This document shows, in pieces, positions 24,721-36,708 of a DNA stretch of 64,000 bases. This DNA is from Pocillopora verrucosa (Eukaryota; Cnidaria; Anthozoa; Scleractinia; Pocilloporidae): assembly GCF_036669915.1 (NCBI RefSeq), contig NC_089319.1, positions 6,093,078-6,157,077 on the forward strand, in the 5' to 3' direction. Positions within the stretch are counted from its first letter, which is position 1, and each line of letters opens with the position of its first letter. The position numbers and the translations under genes are program-made. The notes beneath the pieces are model-generated. The model made no database searches. It was not told where the DNA came from and was given only the letters and a program-made list of their open reading frames with translations.

Positions 24721-25823
24721 AAAAACAGCGCATGAACATTACTGGCATTAAATCTCAATGTATGCGATGGAAGGGAAAACACACCGAAACCCTGACTAAA
24801 CCGGAGGTGAAAAAATCTTGAGTGATTTTTTGCCATAATAAAGATTTGAATTTGCGACAAAACTCCACTTCAGAATTATCTCTAAAAATCCTGGACTTAG
24901 AACTTTCACCTCCTCACTTGTCACAGAATGGGTGATCTCTCTTCTTTTGAATTGAAATCCGTTGAAAACTGACTTTGATTTAAAGGAAATCTGTACTCGA
25001 GTTTCACCTTACTCACATTTTCACACAGAGAAAAGAAAAAGAAAATCTGCAAACTCTCGAAAATATAATTAGTCATGAGGCAGACGTCATTTGTCTCTAA
25101 ACAGAAGAAAATGTAAACATAGCTTTCTCTGGAATCAGTTGGTTACCGTAAAAAAAGTTAAACGGATCTTGTACCTATATTTTTCGGACAGCCGACCTAT
25201 AGCTGAGATATAAGTAAAAATAGAATATAATCAGTAAACTGCACCGGGAACCTTAGTTAAAATTGCAACCAAACTAACCTACGCCAGGCTGTTTTCTGCA
25301 CATGATGAGATCTGGATAATGCTTCGGCATCTTGGATTAATTTCCCATCATTCGTTGCAGAACAAAAACGTTAATCAGACGTTCTCATGCCAAGTCCCCT
25401 CGGTCAATATTGCACACGGTTCGAAAGCCTTCAGAAGGAAGTCGTTTTGAGTCGACTTCGTTTTGTAAGAACAAACGGAATGATCCAGGCGTTTGCTATT
25501 TTTTGGTGTGTATAACTCGTATTTATTTATTTCGTTCTTTCCTTTTTTTCATAACAACACGTTAGCGTTTTTTCTTCGTCAGTTACACCTTTTAGCACGG
25601 TTCTCATACCGCACGTTATTTCGTAGTCCTCTTGTATTTAAAGCCAGTTTCTTTTGCACATAATCACTTTTCAAGTCAGTTTACCCACAGTCGCGCTTTG
25701 CGATTTTGCAGTACATATTAGGCGTTATCAATGTAAGTACTTTTCCGTTCCGCTTCGTTTACATTAATTTTTTTTTGTAGTTTGTTAACTTAATTAGTTA
25801 ACTTAACTTATTTATGTGTTTAG
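24721..25823 (-). pseudogene. Truncated DNA-level duplicate of the PHF5A 5' end and promoter
   Basis: This segment matches 14780-15953 over its whole length, including introns and promoter, so it is a segmental duplication, not a retrocopy. Exon 1 is at 25330-25279 and now reads [17 protein letters not shown] (two substitutions). Exon 2 is near 25225-25202, with Glu changed to Pro in the CEK motif and its splice donor altered from gtaagt to ataggt. Exons 3 and 4 are absent: similarity stops at 24721 inside an A-rich run within intron 2. It cannot make SF3b subunit, but its other strand keeps the plus-strand promoter-like region and donor at 25733. Confidence 0.85.
25620..25732 (+). promoter_or_regulatory. 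Duplicated plus-strand promoter and untranslated first exon upstream of PAO-2
   Basis: Copy of 15750-15861: the TATA-like cttgtatttaaagcc is retained and the first-exon end keeps its donor (caat|gtaagtac, 25733). It precedes PAO-2 by 3.2 kb in the same orientation. PAO-2 begins directly behind a splice acceptor (28890), so this exon could be its 5' UTR. Inference only. Confidence 0.35.
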
Positions 25824-28147
25824 TTTCAACCGACCACTACTACTGCAGTCTAATAAACAGTATTATTTCGAGTTGGAAAGATAAATTTTTTTGTTGTTAC
25901 TCGGAATGTTATAATGTACGAAAACATTTCCTGTTTAACTTTTCTCTGTGCGCGCGCATGGTGTAATAGCTCATAACCCATAATGCCTAAGCCAATGAAA
26001 ACTCTTAGATTGCATTATCTAATGATCCAGTTTTTGATATTAACTAATTATTTATTAGCCGTTAAAGCCATCATCCCATTTAGACCCTCCAGGAGATCTA
26101 TCATTAGTATGTCTGATCGGAAAAGGAGGCCCAGGCCTCCCAAAGTTCCAGACCTACCGACCCTCCTATTGTCTATTGTTATTAATCCCCTCATTGGACG
26201 CCTGGACACAAAGACGTTAAAAGGCGCCCTATTTGCACAATAAAGACTCTAAGTTGCTCTGTATATTGGCTTCTTTTGGGAAGGTTACAACAAGCACCAG
26301 TAACTGATCGAAAACGAACGCATTTTGGGATTTTTCTTCTCTTAAGCAAAGGTCAGTATCCAACGGTTGTTTAGAGGCAGCTATGAGCAACATACTACAC
26401 AAGTTGAATAATTTTATCAATAGCTTGGTTTACAATTTGACAATGAAACCGAACTTTTCAGGGCTGTAGATTGAATGGTGATCAAGTTTTTATTAACGGG
26501 ACTAATGAAATAAGCGCCGTAAATTTAGTGCCGCTCGGAAGTATATGAAAGATAACCTTGCTAGATCATTACAATTCACGCAAAACTACAAGAGCATTTT
26601 TTCGGCCGCTTATGCAACATAGGTGCGGCCTAAACATGAGGTAGACATGATTATGCAACCGAACCAATGAAAACGAACACATTTTTGCATTATCGCCTCT
26701 CAACCCAACCTGTTATTAACGGGACTAATGAAATTAGCGCCGTAAATTTAGTGCCGCTCGGAAGTATGTGAAAGATAACCTTGCTAGATCATTACAATTT
26801 ATGCAAAACTACAAAAGCATTCTTTCGGCCGCTTATGCAACATAAGTGCGGCCTAAACATGAGGTAGACATGACTATGCAACCGAACCAACGAAAACGAA
26901 CACATTTTTGCATTTTTCGCCTCTCAACCCAACCCGTTATTAACGGGACTAACGAAATTAGCGCCGTAAATTTAGTGCCGCTCGGAAGTATATGAAAGAT
27001 AACCTTGCTAGATCATTACAATTCACGCAAAACTACAAAGGCATTTTTTCGGCCGCTTATGCAACATAGGTGCGACCTAAACATGAGGTAGACATGATTA
27101 TGCAACCGAACCAATGAAAACGAACACATTTTTGCATTTTTCGCCTCTCAACCCAACCCAACCCGTTATTAACGGGACTAATGAAATTAGCGCCGTAAAT
27201 ATAGTGCCGCTCGGAAGTATGTGAAAGATAACCTTGCTAGATCATTACAATTCACGCAAAACTACAAAAGCATTCTTTCGGCCGCTTATGCAACATAAGT
27301 GCGGCCTAAACATGAAGTAGACATGATTATGCCGCCAAACCAACGAAAACGAACATATTTTTGCATTTTTCGCCTCTCTCATGTGCAGTTCAAAAGTTAA
27401 AGATCGAGAGAAGTGAATCTTGTGTAATCGTGTTTAAACATGATTCCACATGATTGCACTACTTTCCAAAAACGAGAGCATTTTTGCTTTTTTACCTCTT
27501 AAAGCAAAGCTCTCTCGCAATACAGGTGTGGTTAAAGGTTCAAGATCAGGTGAAGTTTGACACGAATAGTGAAAAAGGTCATGGACCGGTCAGCGATGAT
27601 GCCACCGGACAAAATCAATCTATACAAAAAGAGCCGAAGCTCATTTAGAGATTTACTAAGAGAGTGGTCAATTTCGAGGTGCATTCGAGCCTTAGATCGT
27701 GTTCACTGGTGCTCTTTCATGCGGCAAGAACGCATAGTAACACAGACGCTGAGATATAGTATCAAAAGTTTTGACTTCAGGGAGTTACGATATCGTAAAC
27801 ATAGTAGAAAGTTAACTTTGCTGTGTTGTTATGGAGCCGAAAATTAGAAGACCGCAAATGGATATGAGAATATGCTTTAATGAGAAGGGGAGTAAACAGG
27901 GAGCCAGCCAGTGTCTATGTGAAATCTATTGTCATATCGTATGAGCTTGGTTACCTATAGTTAAGCAGATTAAGGGCTAATCCCACAATTGTCAGATGTT
28001 TTATTCAGTCCCATTTGATGAAATTAATTGATACTGATCATTAATGGTCAATGCGTTTTCTAGTTGCAGAAGTGTGGGAATCCTTGATTTAAAAAGAGCC
28101 GCCAGTAATCTGAAAATTGCAAAAAAGGAAGCAAAAATACTTAAATT
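25824..28147. mobile_element. 2.3-kb insertion splitting the duplicated promoter segment
   Basis: The duplicate of the PHF5A promoter region is contiguous in the original (across 15953/15954) but broken here, resuming at 28148 (tagtaagaaaatgagcg). The word tttag occurs at both edges (gtgtttag|tttcaac and gcttttag-like at 28146-28151), a possible 5-bp target duplication. The insert begins with a repeat arm (25960-26040) that is the reverse complement of 4765-4865 and carries the tandem satellite at 26490-27385. No gene was recognised; a 96-codon ORF at 27557-27847 has no familiar motif. Confidence 0.5.
26490..27385 (+). repeat. Tandem satellite, four units of about 225 bp, each with a GGCCGC hairpin
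   Basis: Units start with tattaacgggactaatgaaa at about 26490, 26713, 26937 and 27167. Each has accttgctagatcattacaa, then GGCCGC...GCGGCC around a 14-15 base loop, then cgaacacatttttgcat. Units differ by a few point changes and small indels. More decayed monomer-like words flank it at 26305-26345 and 27440-27500, so the array was once longer or older. Confidence 0.85.
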
Positions 28148-28645
28148 AGGCTTTAGTAAGAAAATGAGCGCTTAAAAACGGCGAAAATAAGAATTTTTTT
28201 GCCTGTGGCGAAAACACTCTTGGGATTAGAATGCTTTTGTGGAATCATTGTCATTAAAGAAGGTGCTGTGAAAACGAGGGCGCTAATTGCTGCTGAAGCA
28301 TAAATCCGAACTTCTCGTTCTCATAGTTAACAACGATGTCACGATAGAGCAGTGTACTTCGGTTTTTACACAGAAGATGTTAAAGTCTCCGACCTCTTCA
28401 ATCTTAGCCGGTTGAGCGGTTCTATTGAATAACTTTGAGCCTGGGTTCGAAGGGGCACTAACTAGAACTTGCATGGAGGGGTGGGGTAAAACACGTCAAC
28501 TCTGGTTGGAGTCTTCACTTTCGATGAGGCTCTCTTACTTTCCACCTCTTAGATCTACTTGGAACTTTCAACTACCCTTCCCCCTCAAGGAGAAACGTTT
28601 CTCCTGGGGGGGGGGGGGTGTACGGCCTATCGCTTCACGTAGGCT
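28148..28645 (+). repeat. Continuation of the promoter-region duplication (copy of 15954-16413)
   Basis: Near-identical to 15954-16413, from taagaaaatgagcgctta to cgcttcacgtaggc, including a G-run around 28605. The copy ends at 28645 and the common PAO 5' flank (aaagagtatcagatttttt, 28672) begins within 30 bp, so this is the right-hand junction of the duplication with a PAO unit. One small insertion (ttttttgcctgtggcgaa) is new. Confidence 0.8.
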
Positions 28646-28891
28646 GTACCCAATATTTATGGGGTATACTTCAAAAGAGTATCAGATTTTTTTACAGAAA
28701 TGTCCAGAATATAATTCACTTTGTAAGCAAAATAAAGCACCAAATAGACAACACTTAAGCAACCTCGTGACACAGAGAAATACATGTTACATTTTTCCCG
28801 GAATTTTGATGAGAGGATGTTTCTCCAGTTTAATAATCTTCAGAAGCTAGTTATCCACTTCTGATTATTAGTTTCTTTGTTCATCCACAGA

Positions 28892-31596
28892 ATGTACATC
28901 ATGTTTAAGATCATCCTGCTGGTGAGTTTTCTGTTTCTGGTGGACAGATCTTTGTCTTCACCAATAAAACAAAACAAAACTAAAGTCCTTATCCTTGGTG
29001 CCGGACTTTCTGGAATTAAAGCAGCCAAGACGCTACTGGACAGAAACATCACCGACATTCTAATTCTTGAGGGAAAGAATTACACTGGAGGTAGAATACA
29101 TGCCATCGAGTTTGCAAACCACTCAATTGAAACAGGAGCGAACTGGATTCATTTCGTAAATGATGGAGAAACCAAACCTATCGTGGATCGAAGGGACGCA
29201 AAAAAAATGCAAGGTCTTACCTCTAATTACTCAGATATATTAGTGAGGTAAGACGCTACAAGGCCACTTGGGATAAGTGGAGATGTGCATAGCTAGATTT
29301 CTTTGAAAGAGCTTATACACAGGAAGAGTACAAACCTCTTGTGAGGTCTCTGGACACCTCTTCCCCTTCCTCTAATAACTCGTAGCCGGTAAAAGTCCGA
29401 AATGTGTGGCGGCTTTTAAAAATTGCAAGTAGCACAGTTTCCATATGTTTACCGTCCAGGTAAACATGAACAAACTACGATACATTTATTTAATTAGCTT
29501 CAGCTATTTTAAATTTGAAAGAGCTGAAAACAACTCACTTCTTCACGACCACACCCCTTTCAAGTCTCCGTAGACCGTTCCATCAAATTATCTTTTAGTC
29601 CATTTCCCTTAAATTCGTTTCCAGGGCTACTCGTAATTTTTTTTTTCTCAGAAAGCGACTTTAAAATCGAGTGGGAACAAGAATGCTGGACATCAGGTCT
29701 CGGTTGTTCTAAGGGCGGATAACGCTATCCACAAGACCAGATAAATCCGATGGATTATGGAGCACGTTATGTGAAAACCCTTTGATGAACTGGGTGCATG
29801 TTGAAAATCATCGGTTAACACAAATAAAGTCTGGTTAACTCGTAACATGTTAGCAACATAGTAGGTGACGACTAATTCATTTTGCCTCAGGTTTCCGTGG
29901 AATCGAATGGACACCTCTTTCCCTCATCCTAAATCAAGGGCTTACTGATTTTTATCGAGGGAAACTGAATTCGAATATCCATTTTGAGATGAGTATCCCT
30001 CCAAGGTACGCCAACAAAACGTTTAAAAGTTGTTGCTCTTGCAAACCTACAACTGTTTTTATTTTTTGTAGGGACGAAGCAGGAAACGATATCACTGATT
30101 TTGCAGTTCTGCGTGAGTTTTATGATAAAATCGAGCACAAAATTGAAGATTACAAACTAAAAAGGAAGGGCCAGCCAGACTTCCCTGCCCGTGTTGGTAT
30201 GCAGATGATGGGATGGTCAGCTGAACAACCCATAAAAAGCGTTATTGAATATTTCAACTTCGATTTCGAGTTTGCGAGGCCTCCAGAAGTGGTTTCCTTT
30301 CACAAAATGTTTGAGCGCGGAGAAGACTTTTTCATCGCTGATGGGCGAGGAGTATGGTCCATGTACGAAGATCTTTACAAGCCATTGGAAGCGAAGACTT
30401 TGCTGGGCAAATTAGTCAAAAAGATCAAGTATAATGCCGATTCCGTTGAAGTACAAACCTCCGATGGATGGAGTTACCAGGCAGATTATGCCCTTTGTAC
30501 ATTTAGCTCCGGAGTTCTGGCCAGCGACTTGGTTACTTTCGAGCCAGCCCTTCCTGATTGGAAAAAAGAAGCCATTTATAAAAACCCAATGTCGCCTTAC
30601 ACAAAAATTTTTCTAAAATTTCCAAAAAAGTTCTGGGATGATCACGGATATATCCTTTTCGCTTCCAAAGAGCGCGGACGTTTCCCTGTGTGGCAAGACC
30701 TGTCAAGACCTGGGATCTTTCCCGTTTCGAGTGGGATGTTGCTGATCACTGTGACAGGGGCTCAAGGACGAAGGATTGAGGGGCAATCATTTAATGAAAC
30801 AAAGGCAGAGATCATGGGAATGTTGAGAGAGATCTACGGGAATGGCATCCCTGAAGCAACAGGTGAATGACCATAGTTCAGCTCTGCAGGGTTCCTTTTA
30901 ACCACAAATCAACATATCATATTGTTCATTCTGAACTTAGTCGAAAGAAATATCGTCAGGTGGAGAGATAAATTCGTGATAGTTTCAATAAATGTTTGTT
31001 TCCTCCTTTGCCGGTAATTATTCCTACAGAAAGCAATACAAGTAAGACACGAAATTGTGGGCTTGTAAAAACTTGATTATTACTAAACTAGACTCAAAAC
31101 AAGTAAACAAAACAAAAGACGAACCAATCGGAATGCCACCCAAAAAGACTGAGTTCTGGCTAGTCTTATTCACTGCACAAAGATATTTACCATTAGAGTC
31201 TGTGGCTCTCGCACATCATGATGCAAGTACTCCCTTTGACATAACTATTGTATATTTTCTTCAGATATCTATTATCGGCGTTGGTCAAAGGAGCCACTGA
31301 CGCAAGGTGCATATGCAGAACCTGTGGTGGGTATGACTTCTGAAGACTGGGAGAACATTGGAAAAAATCTGGGACGTCTGTACTTTGCTGGCGAAGCGAC
31401 GAGCGAAGACTGGTACGGCTATATGCAAGGTGCTTACTGGACCGGTGACAAGAAAGGGAACATGATCGCTGAGAATATCTCTTCAAGTGAATCTTCCAGA
31501 AAACCGGGAAACCCAAACAGTGAGGCAACCCCCGCCAAAGTGTCGTCAGTAGGAATATTGTTGCTCCCTCTTTGCCTTATAATGGTGTGGAAGTAA
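28892..31596 (+). CDS. PAO-2: secreted, probably GPI-anchored flavin polyamine oxidase
   Basis: Exons 28892-29247, 30072-30862 and 31265-31596 give 492 residues. The start ATG lies one base inside an exon (acceptor ttcatccacag). Signal peptide MYIMFKIILLVSFLFLVD; GAGLSG; LEGKNYTGGRI; GANWIHF; DFEFARPP (Glu/Phe that line the maize PAO tunnel are kept); YTKIFLKFP with the catalytic-lysine motif; YFAGEATSEDWYGYMQGAYW; hydrophobic tail VGILLLPLCLIMVW. Splice phases equal those of PAO-1; exon 2 is two codons shorter than in PAO-1 and PAO-7, shared by all inner copies. Its upstream region is the captured PHF5A-side promoter, unlike other inner copies. Its body and 3' flank are nearly identical to PAO-4. 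Appears intact. Confidence 0.88.
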
Positions 31597-32089
31597 ACAA
31601 TTCATCAAGCCGGCAAGAGATTTGTTATTAGCCGTGATAGCTCTGGAGCAGCCCTTACTGACTGATAGAGTGGCAAAACTGTAACTTTGATGAAACATTT
31701 GTGTTGCATATAGGACCCTCTAGATGTAGGAATGTTCTATGTAGGAGAATTTGTCAGCTTTCGCCTGGTATATATAGATGGCCTTTGACTAAATTTACTT
31801 GCCCACGAGGGTAAGGTGCAGTAAAATTCGAAAGTAATTAAGCAGGCTTTGAATAGAGAATACTTCTTTTTTGTGGTTCGTCCCTGTACTTATTATCTGC
31901 AGATAGTCCTGTGCAAGTACTAACTGCTCTCGACTATATGTATTAATCACGAGTTCACTTTCACTTAGCTTTTGATTATGTTACTAAACAAAGAGATTCT
32001 ATGTTGCTGTACTTCTGTTCAGTGAAGAATCCCACATGACGTCAACATATGGCAAGAACAGAAAAGTAGTAAACGATGGACAGGGGGGG

Positions 32090-32300
32090 GTGTGTCATTG
32101 AGGCTCTTATCACATTTGACCTTATCCGTGATCTGTTACTGAACAGGCCGACGGCAACACAGAATCTATTTGTTTATTATATGATAAAAAAGTAAAAATG
32201 TCGTTAATGTAAACTTCACCTATGCGTCTGTCCAGCAATAGATCATCGGTAAGAACCATTCGAGATGTGTGTGTGTAATTCAGGTTGTCAGAAATGTAGA
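32090..32300 (+). repeat. Inverted-repeat MITE-like arm behind PAO-2
   Basis: It contains gtgatctgttactgaacag and aacacagaatctatttgttt, then cgtctgtccagcaatagatcat: the two arms of the repeat seen complete at 4969-5275. The same block follows PAO-3 (37275-37450), PAO-4 (45085-45265) and PAO-5 (50125-50320), so it was inside the unit before amplification. Confidence 0.6.
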
Positions 32301-32864
32301 ATAATAAACGCCTTTTCCTATTCCATCACACAGGTTCATTTTACAAAATCCATCCTATTAAAAAGTATGTGATAAACTAAGGGCTTAGCCAGGTTTTTTC
32401 AAAGTGAAGGGGAGGAGGTGGTCACATTGTGTCAAACAGAGGGTACTCGGGGGAAGTACGTCAAACTCGAAGAAAAAGTTCTCTCCAGGCTCGCCGTTTT
32501 CTTCTCGGTAAACTATTTCACTTCGTTAAATATTTTCGCGCCAAATGGAAGCTAAAATGCGAATTATATCGCGATTTTCCTCTTTTTTACTAACGCCATT
32601 TTTCGCCCGCGACAATTTGCCCGTCACGCCGGACCTACCAAAATAACGCTCTCCTAAACCTTAAACATGCTAAGTTTTGCATATACCTCGACAGGTGTTT
32701 CTTTTTTTTAATTTATTTTAATTTTTTTATATTTTTTCTCTGCAATACATATATATCTATACAATACATATATTACAATGCAATTACACCAGTCAAATTG
32801 AATTACAGTTGATCTATTTATTTTCACCTCGACAAGTGTTTCACGTAATTTGCATAATTTCCAG

Positions 32865-32933
32865 AAGGATCTGCATCAACACATCGCAAACTTAGAGAAG
32901 AAACTTTGAAAGATCGTGACGCGACAAACTAAA
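32865..32933 (+). other. Conserved untranslated exon upstream of PAO-3
   Basis: 69 bp between a strong acceptor (gcataatttccag) and a consensus donor (actaaa|gtaagtaa). Equivalent blocks occur before PAO-4 (38852-38920), PAO-5 (45853-45921), PAO-6 (51062-51130) and PAO-7 (56716-56772, 12 bp shorter). No ORF is shared, so a spliced 5' UTR exon is the simplest reading. Confidence 0.5.
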
Positions 32934-33947
32934 GTAAGTAAATTGTGCTTTACTCCTACTTAAATCTCTCGTCTCCTGAAAGAATTGAAATACTTATAAA
33001 GATTCATATGCAAAAGCTTACGGATTTTGGAATGGTTGTGCTGTTATGCTGTTTTGTTCTTAAGCTTACGACAGAAAAATTATCTCGATCAGCTCAAGTA
33101 AAGGTCGGCGTCTCTGGTGGATCAGAAATGAACGTATAGAGATCAATAATTTTGAGGTATATGCGCTTTTAATCTATAAAATGTAGAGGAAGTTTCTGAT
33201 GGAGTTACAGATCAGCCTTACTTCCACTTTTCAGGAGTTTGATATTAGCTGTTTTATCGAAGTTTGTGAAATTCAGAACAGTTAAAAAAAATTAGCATTT
33301 GTTATGGTTTCGGTACTCATTCGCCCCATCACGCTTGAGAGAACTTTTCGAAAAGTTTTAATTAACAAATAAAGAATCCTTGACTGTGCTCTTTTCTATT
33401 GAAGCACGCAGGAAGCGGCTAGAGCACGAAAGAAGTGTAGGGAGAAACACGAGACGTAGTCTTCTTGAGTGCTCAAGTGCTTTACAACAGAACAGAGCAC
33501 AGTCAAGGCTTCTCTGTTTGTTTTATAACAAAGAATCCGTTAAATTCCCCAAGCATTACTTTCAATTTTCAAAACAAACTTTATTTCCGAAGCGAACAAC
33601 AGCTACAACACCGCTCAGTTGACAACACTACGCCTCTGATCAAACTGCCGGGCTCAGTCATAAATAAACTAAATTCCCGACATTCAGAAAAAAATGTCAC
33701 TGAAAAGTTCTTTTAAACTTCGAAAGAGTATCAGATTTTTGTGTAGAAATGTCCAGAATATAATTAACATACGTTGTATGAATAATTTAAGCACCATATA
33801 GACAACGCTCAAACAACCTCGTGACGCAGACAAAATACATGCCACATTTTTTTCAGGAATTGAGATAAGGGAATGTTTCTTTAGTTTAATAATGCTCAGA
33901 AGCTAGTTATCCTTTTCTGATCATTAGTTTCTTTGCTGATCAACAGA

Positions 33948-36708
33948 ATGTACATCATGTTTAAGGTCATCCTGCATCTGAGTTTTCTGTTTCTGGTGGA
34001 CAGATCTTTGTCTTCACCAATAAAACAAAACAAAACTAAAGTTCTTATCCTTGGCGCCGGACTCGCTGGAATTAAAGCGGCGAAAACACTACTGGACAGG
34101 AACATCACCGACATTCTGATTCTTGAGGGAAAGAATTACACTGGGGGTAGAATACATGCCATCGAGTTTGCAAACCACTCGATTGAAACGGGAGCGAACT
34201 GGATTCATTTCGTAAATGAAGACGAAACCAAACCTATCGTGGATCGAAGGGACGCGAAAAAATTGAAAGGTCTTACCTCTAATTACTCAGACATATTGGT
34301 GAGGTAAGACGCTACAAGGCCAATTGGGATAAGTGGAGACGTGCATAGCTTGATTTTTATAAACACAGCTTATAATTACGAGGAATGCAAATTCTTGTGA
34401 GGTCTGTGAGCACCTCTTCCCCTTCCTCTGATGACTCGCACCTCGTTCAAGAGGGAAAAGTCCGACTTGTGTGCCGGCTTTTAAAAATTGCGAGTAGCCC
34501 AATTTCCAACTGTCTATCGTCCAGGTGAACATGAACAAACTGCGATTACATTTATTTAATTTGTTTCAGCTAGTTTAAATTTGAAAGAGCTGAAAACAAC
34601 GTACTTCTTCATATCCACATCCCTGTCAAGTCTCCATAGATAATACTATCAAATTATCTTTTGGTCGATTTCCCTTAGTTTCGTTTCCAGGACTACTCTT
34701 GTCATTAGTAATTTTTTTCTTAGAGAATCGAGTTATCTTGGAATAAGAATGCTGGACGGACATGAAATTCCAGTTGTTCTAAGGGCTGATGACGATATCC
34801 ACGCGAACCGGTTAACTCCGATGGATTATGTAGCACGTTTCGTTAAAACCTATCCGCTGGAAATCGTATTTCACCCTTTGATAAACTGGGTGCAAGTTGA
34901 AAATCATCGGTTGACACAAATAAAGTCTGGTTAACCCGTAATATGTTAGCAAAATAAAGCATTCAGATGACGACTAACTCATTTTGTCTCGGGTTTCCGT
35001 ACAGAACACCTCTTCTCCTCATCCTTAATCAAAGGTTTATTTTTTATTTAGGGGAAACTGAATTAAAGTGTCCATTTTGCGATGAGTATCCATCCAAGGC
35101 AAGCCAACAAAATGTTCAAAGGTTTTTTTTTCCTGCAAATCTGTTACTGTTTTTATTTTTTTTAGGGACGAAGCAGGAAACGATATCACTGATTTTGCAG
35201 TTCTGCGTGAGTTTTATGACAAAATTGAGCACAAAATTGAAGACTACAAAGTAAAATGGAAGGGCCAGCCAGACTTCTCCGCTCGTGTTGGTATGAAGAG
35301 GATGGGATGGTCAGCTGAACAACCGATAAAAAGCGTTATTGAATATTTCAACATCGATTTCGAGTTCGCGAGGCCTCCAGAAGTGGTTTCCTTTTACAAC
35401 ATGTTGGAGCGCGGAGAAGACTTCTTCATCTCTGATGGGCGAGGAATATGGTCCATGTACGAAGATCTTTATAAGCCATTGGAAGCGAAGACTTTGCTGG
35501 GCAAATTAGTCACAAAAATCAAGCATAATGCCGATTCCGTTGAAGTACAAACCTCCGATGGATGGAGTTACCAGGCAGATTATGCCCTTTGTACATTTAG
35601 CTCCGGAGTTCTGGCCAGCGACTTGGTTACTTTCGAGCCAGCCCTTCCTGATTGGAAAAAAGAGGCCATTCATAAAAATCCGATGTCGCCTTACACAAAA
35701 ATTTTTCTAAAATTTCCAAAAAAGTTCTGGGATAATCACGAATATATTCTGTACGCTTCCAAAGAGCGCGGACGTTTCCCTGTGTGGCAGGATCTGTCAA
35801 GACCTGGGATCTTTCCCATTTCGAGTGGAATGTTACTGATCACCGTAACAGGGTCTGAAGGACGAAGGATTGAGGGACAATTATTTAATGAAACAAAGGC
35901 AGACATCATGGGAATGTTGAGAGAGATCTACGGGAATGGCATCCCTGAAGCGACAGGTGAAGGGCAATAATTCAGCTTTGCAGGGTTCCTTTTAACCACA
36001 AATCAACATATCATATCGTTCTTCTTAACGTAGTCAAAAGAAATATCGACAGATGGAGAGATAAATTGGCGATAGTTTCGATAAATGTTTATCTCTTCAT
36101 TTGCCGGTAATTATCCCTACAGAAAGCAACACAATTAAGACACAAAATTGTGGCCTTTAAAACCTTGATTAAACCAGACTCAAAACAAGTAACAAAAGGC
36201 AAACCAATCGCAACGCCAAAAAGGACTGGCTCTAGCTAGTTTTATTCACTGCACCAAGATCTTCACCATCCGAGTCTGCAGGTCTCCCGCATCATGATGC
36301 AAGTACTCTCTTTGACATGATTATTCAATATTTTCTTCAGATATTTATTATCGCCGCTGGTCAAAGGAGCCGCTGACGCAAGGCGCATATTCAGAACCAG
36401 TGGTAGGTATGACTTCAAAGGACTGGGAGAATATTGGAAAAAACTTAGGACGACTGTACTTTGCTGGCGAAGCGACGAGCGAAGACTGGTGCGGCTACAT
36501 GCAGGGTGCCTACCTGACCGGCGACAAGAAAGGGAACGTGATCGCTGATAAAATCTCTCCACGTGAATCTTACAACAAAGGAAAGAGTGAGGCAACCCCC
36601 ACCAGCCCCAGCAAACCGGGAAAACCAAAGAGTGAGGCAACCCTCGCCAAAGTGTCTTCAGTAGGAATCTTGTTGCTCCCTCTTTGGTTAATAACCATGT
36701 GGAAGTAA
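33948..36708 (+). CDS. PAO-3: secreted, probably GPI-anchored flavin polyamine oxidase with extended linker
   Basis: Exons 33948-34303, 35166-35956 and 36341-36708 give 504 residues, the longest copy. The extra 12 residues come from a duplicated linker segment in exon 3: GKSEATPTSPSKPG followed by GKPKSEAT, just before the hydrophobic tail VGILLLPLWLITMW. The core motifs are intact (GAGLAG, GRIHAIEF, DFEFARPP, YTKIFLKFP, YFAGEA). The residue after the conserved Trp of the C-terminal active-site loop is Cys (SEDWCGYMQGAYL), shared with PAO-6. Exon 2 differs from its neighbours (MLERGEDFFISDGRGIWS), so its 3' half belongs to a separate lineage within the inner group. Confidence 0.87.
34749..34934 (+). 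other. Open frame inside PAO-3 intron 1, decayed in the other copies
   Basis: A 61-codon frame (starts MLDGHEIPVVLRADDDIH) sits in intron 1. The homologous intron stretches of PAO-2 (29683-), PAO-4 (about 42705-), PAO-5 (47726-) and PAO-6 (54263-) keep the DNA but carry stops and frameshifts. It is missing from PAO-1. It may be a captured gene fragment or chance; no family was recognised. Confidence 0.25.

Noticed and set aside
25983..26243. 86-codon ORF
   Set aside because: Starts inside a repeat arm shared (inverted) with 4765-4865 and has no motif.
26490..27385. CRISPR-like array
   Set aside because: Monomers are 225 bp and contiguous, without unique spacers, and the genome is eukaryotic.
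28840..29058. 72-codon minus-strand ORF repeated opposite exon 1 of copies 2-6
   Set aside because: Antisense shadow; conserved only because the sense exon is conserved.
31193..31528. 111-codon minus-strand ORFs opposite exon 3 (also at 44183, 49237, 55769, 23776, 36263)
   Set aside because: Antisense shadows spanning an intron-exon border of the real gene.
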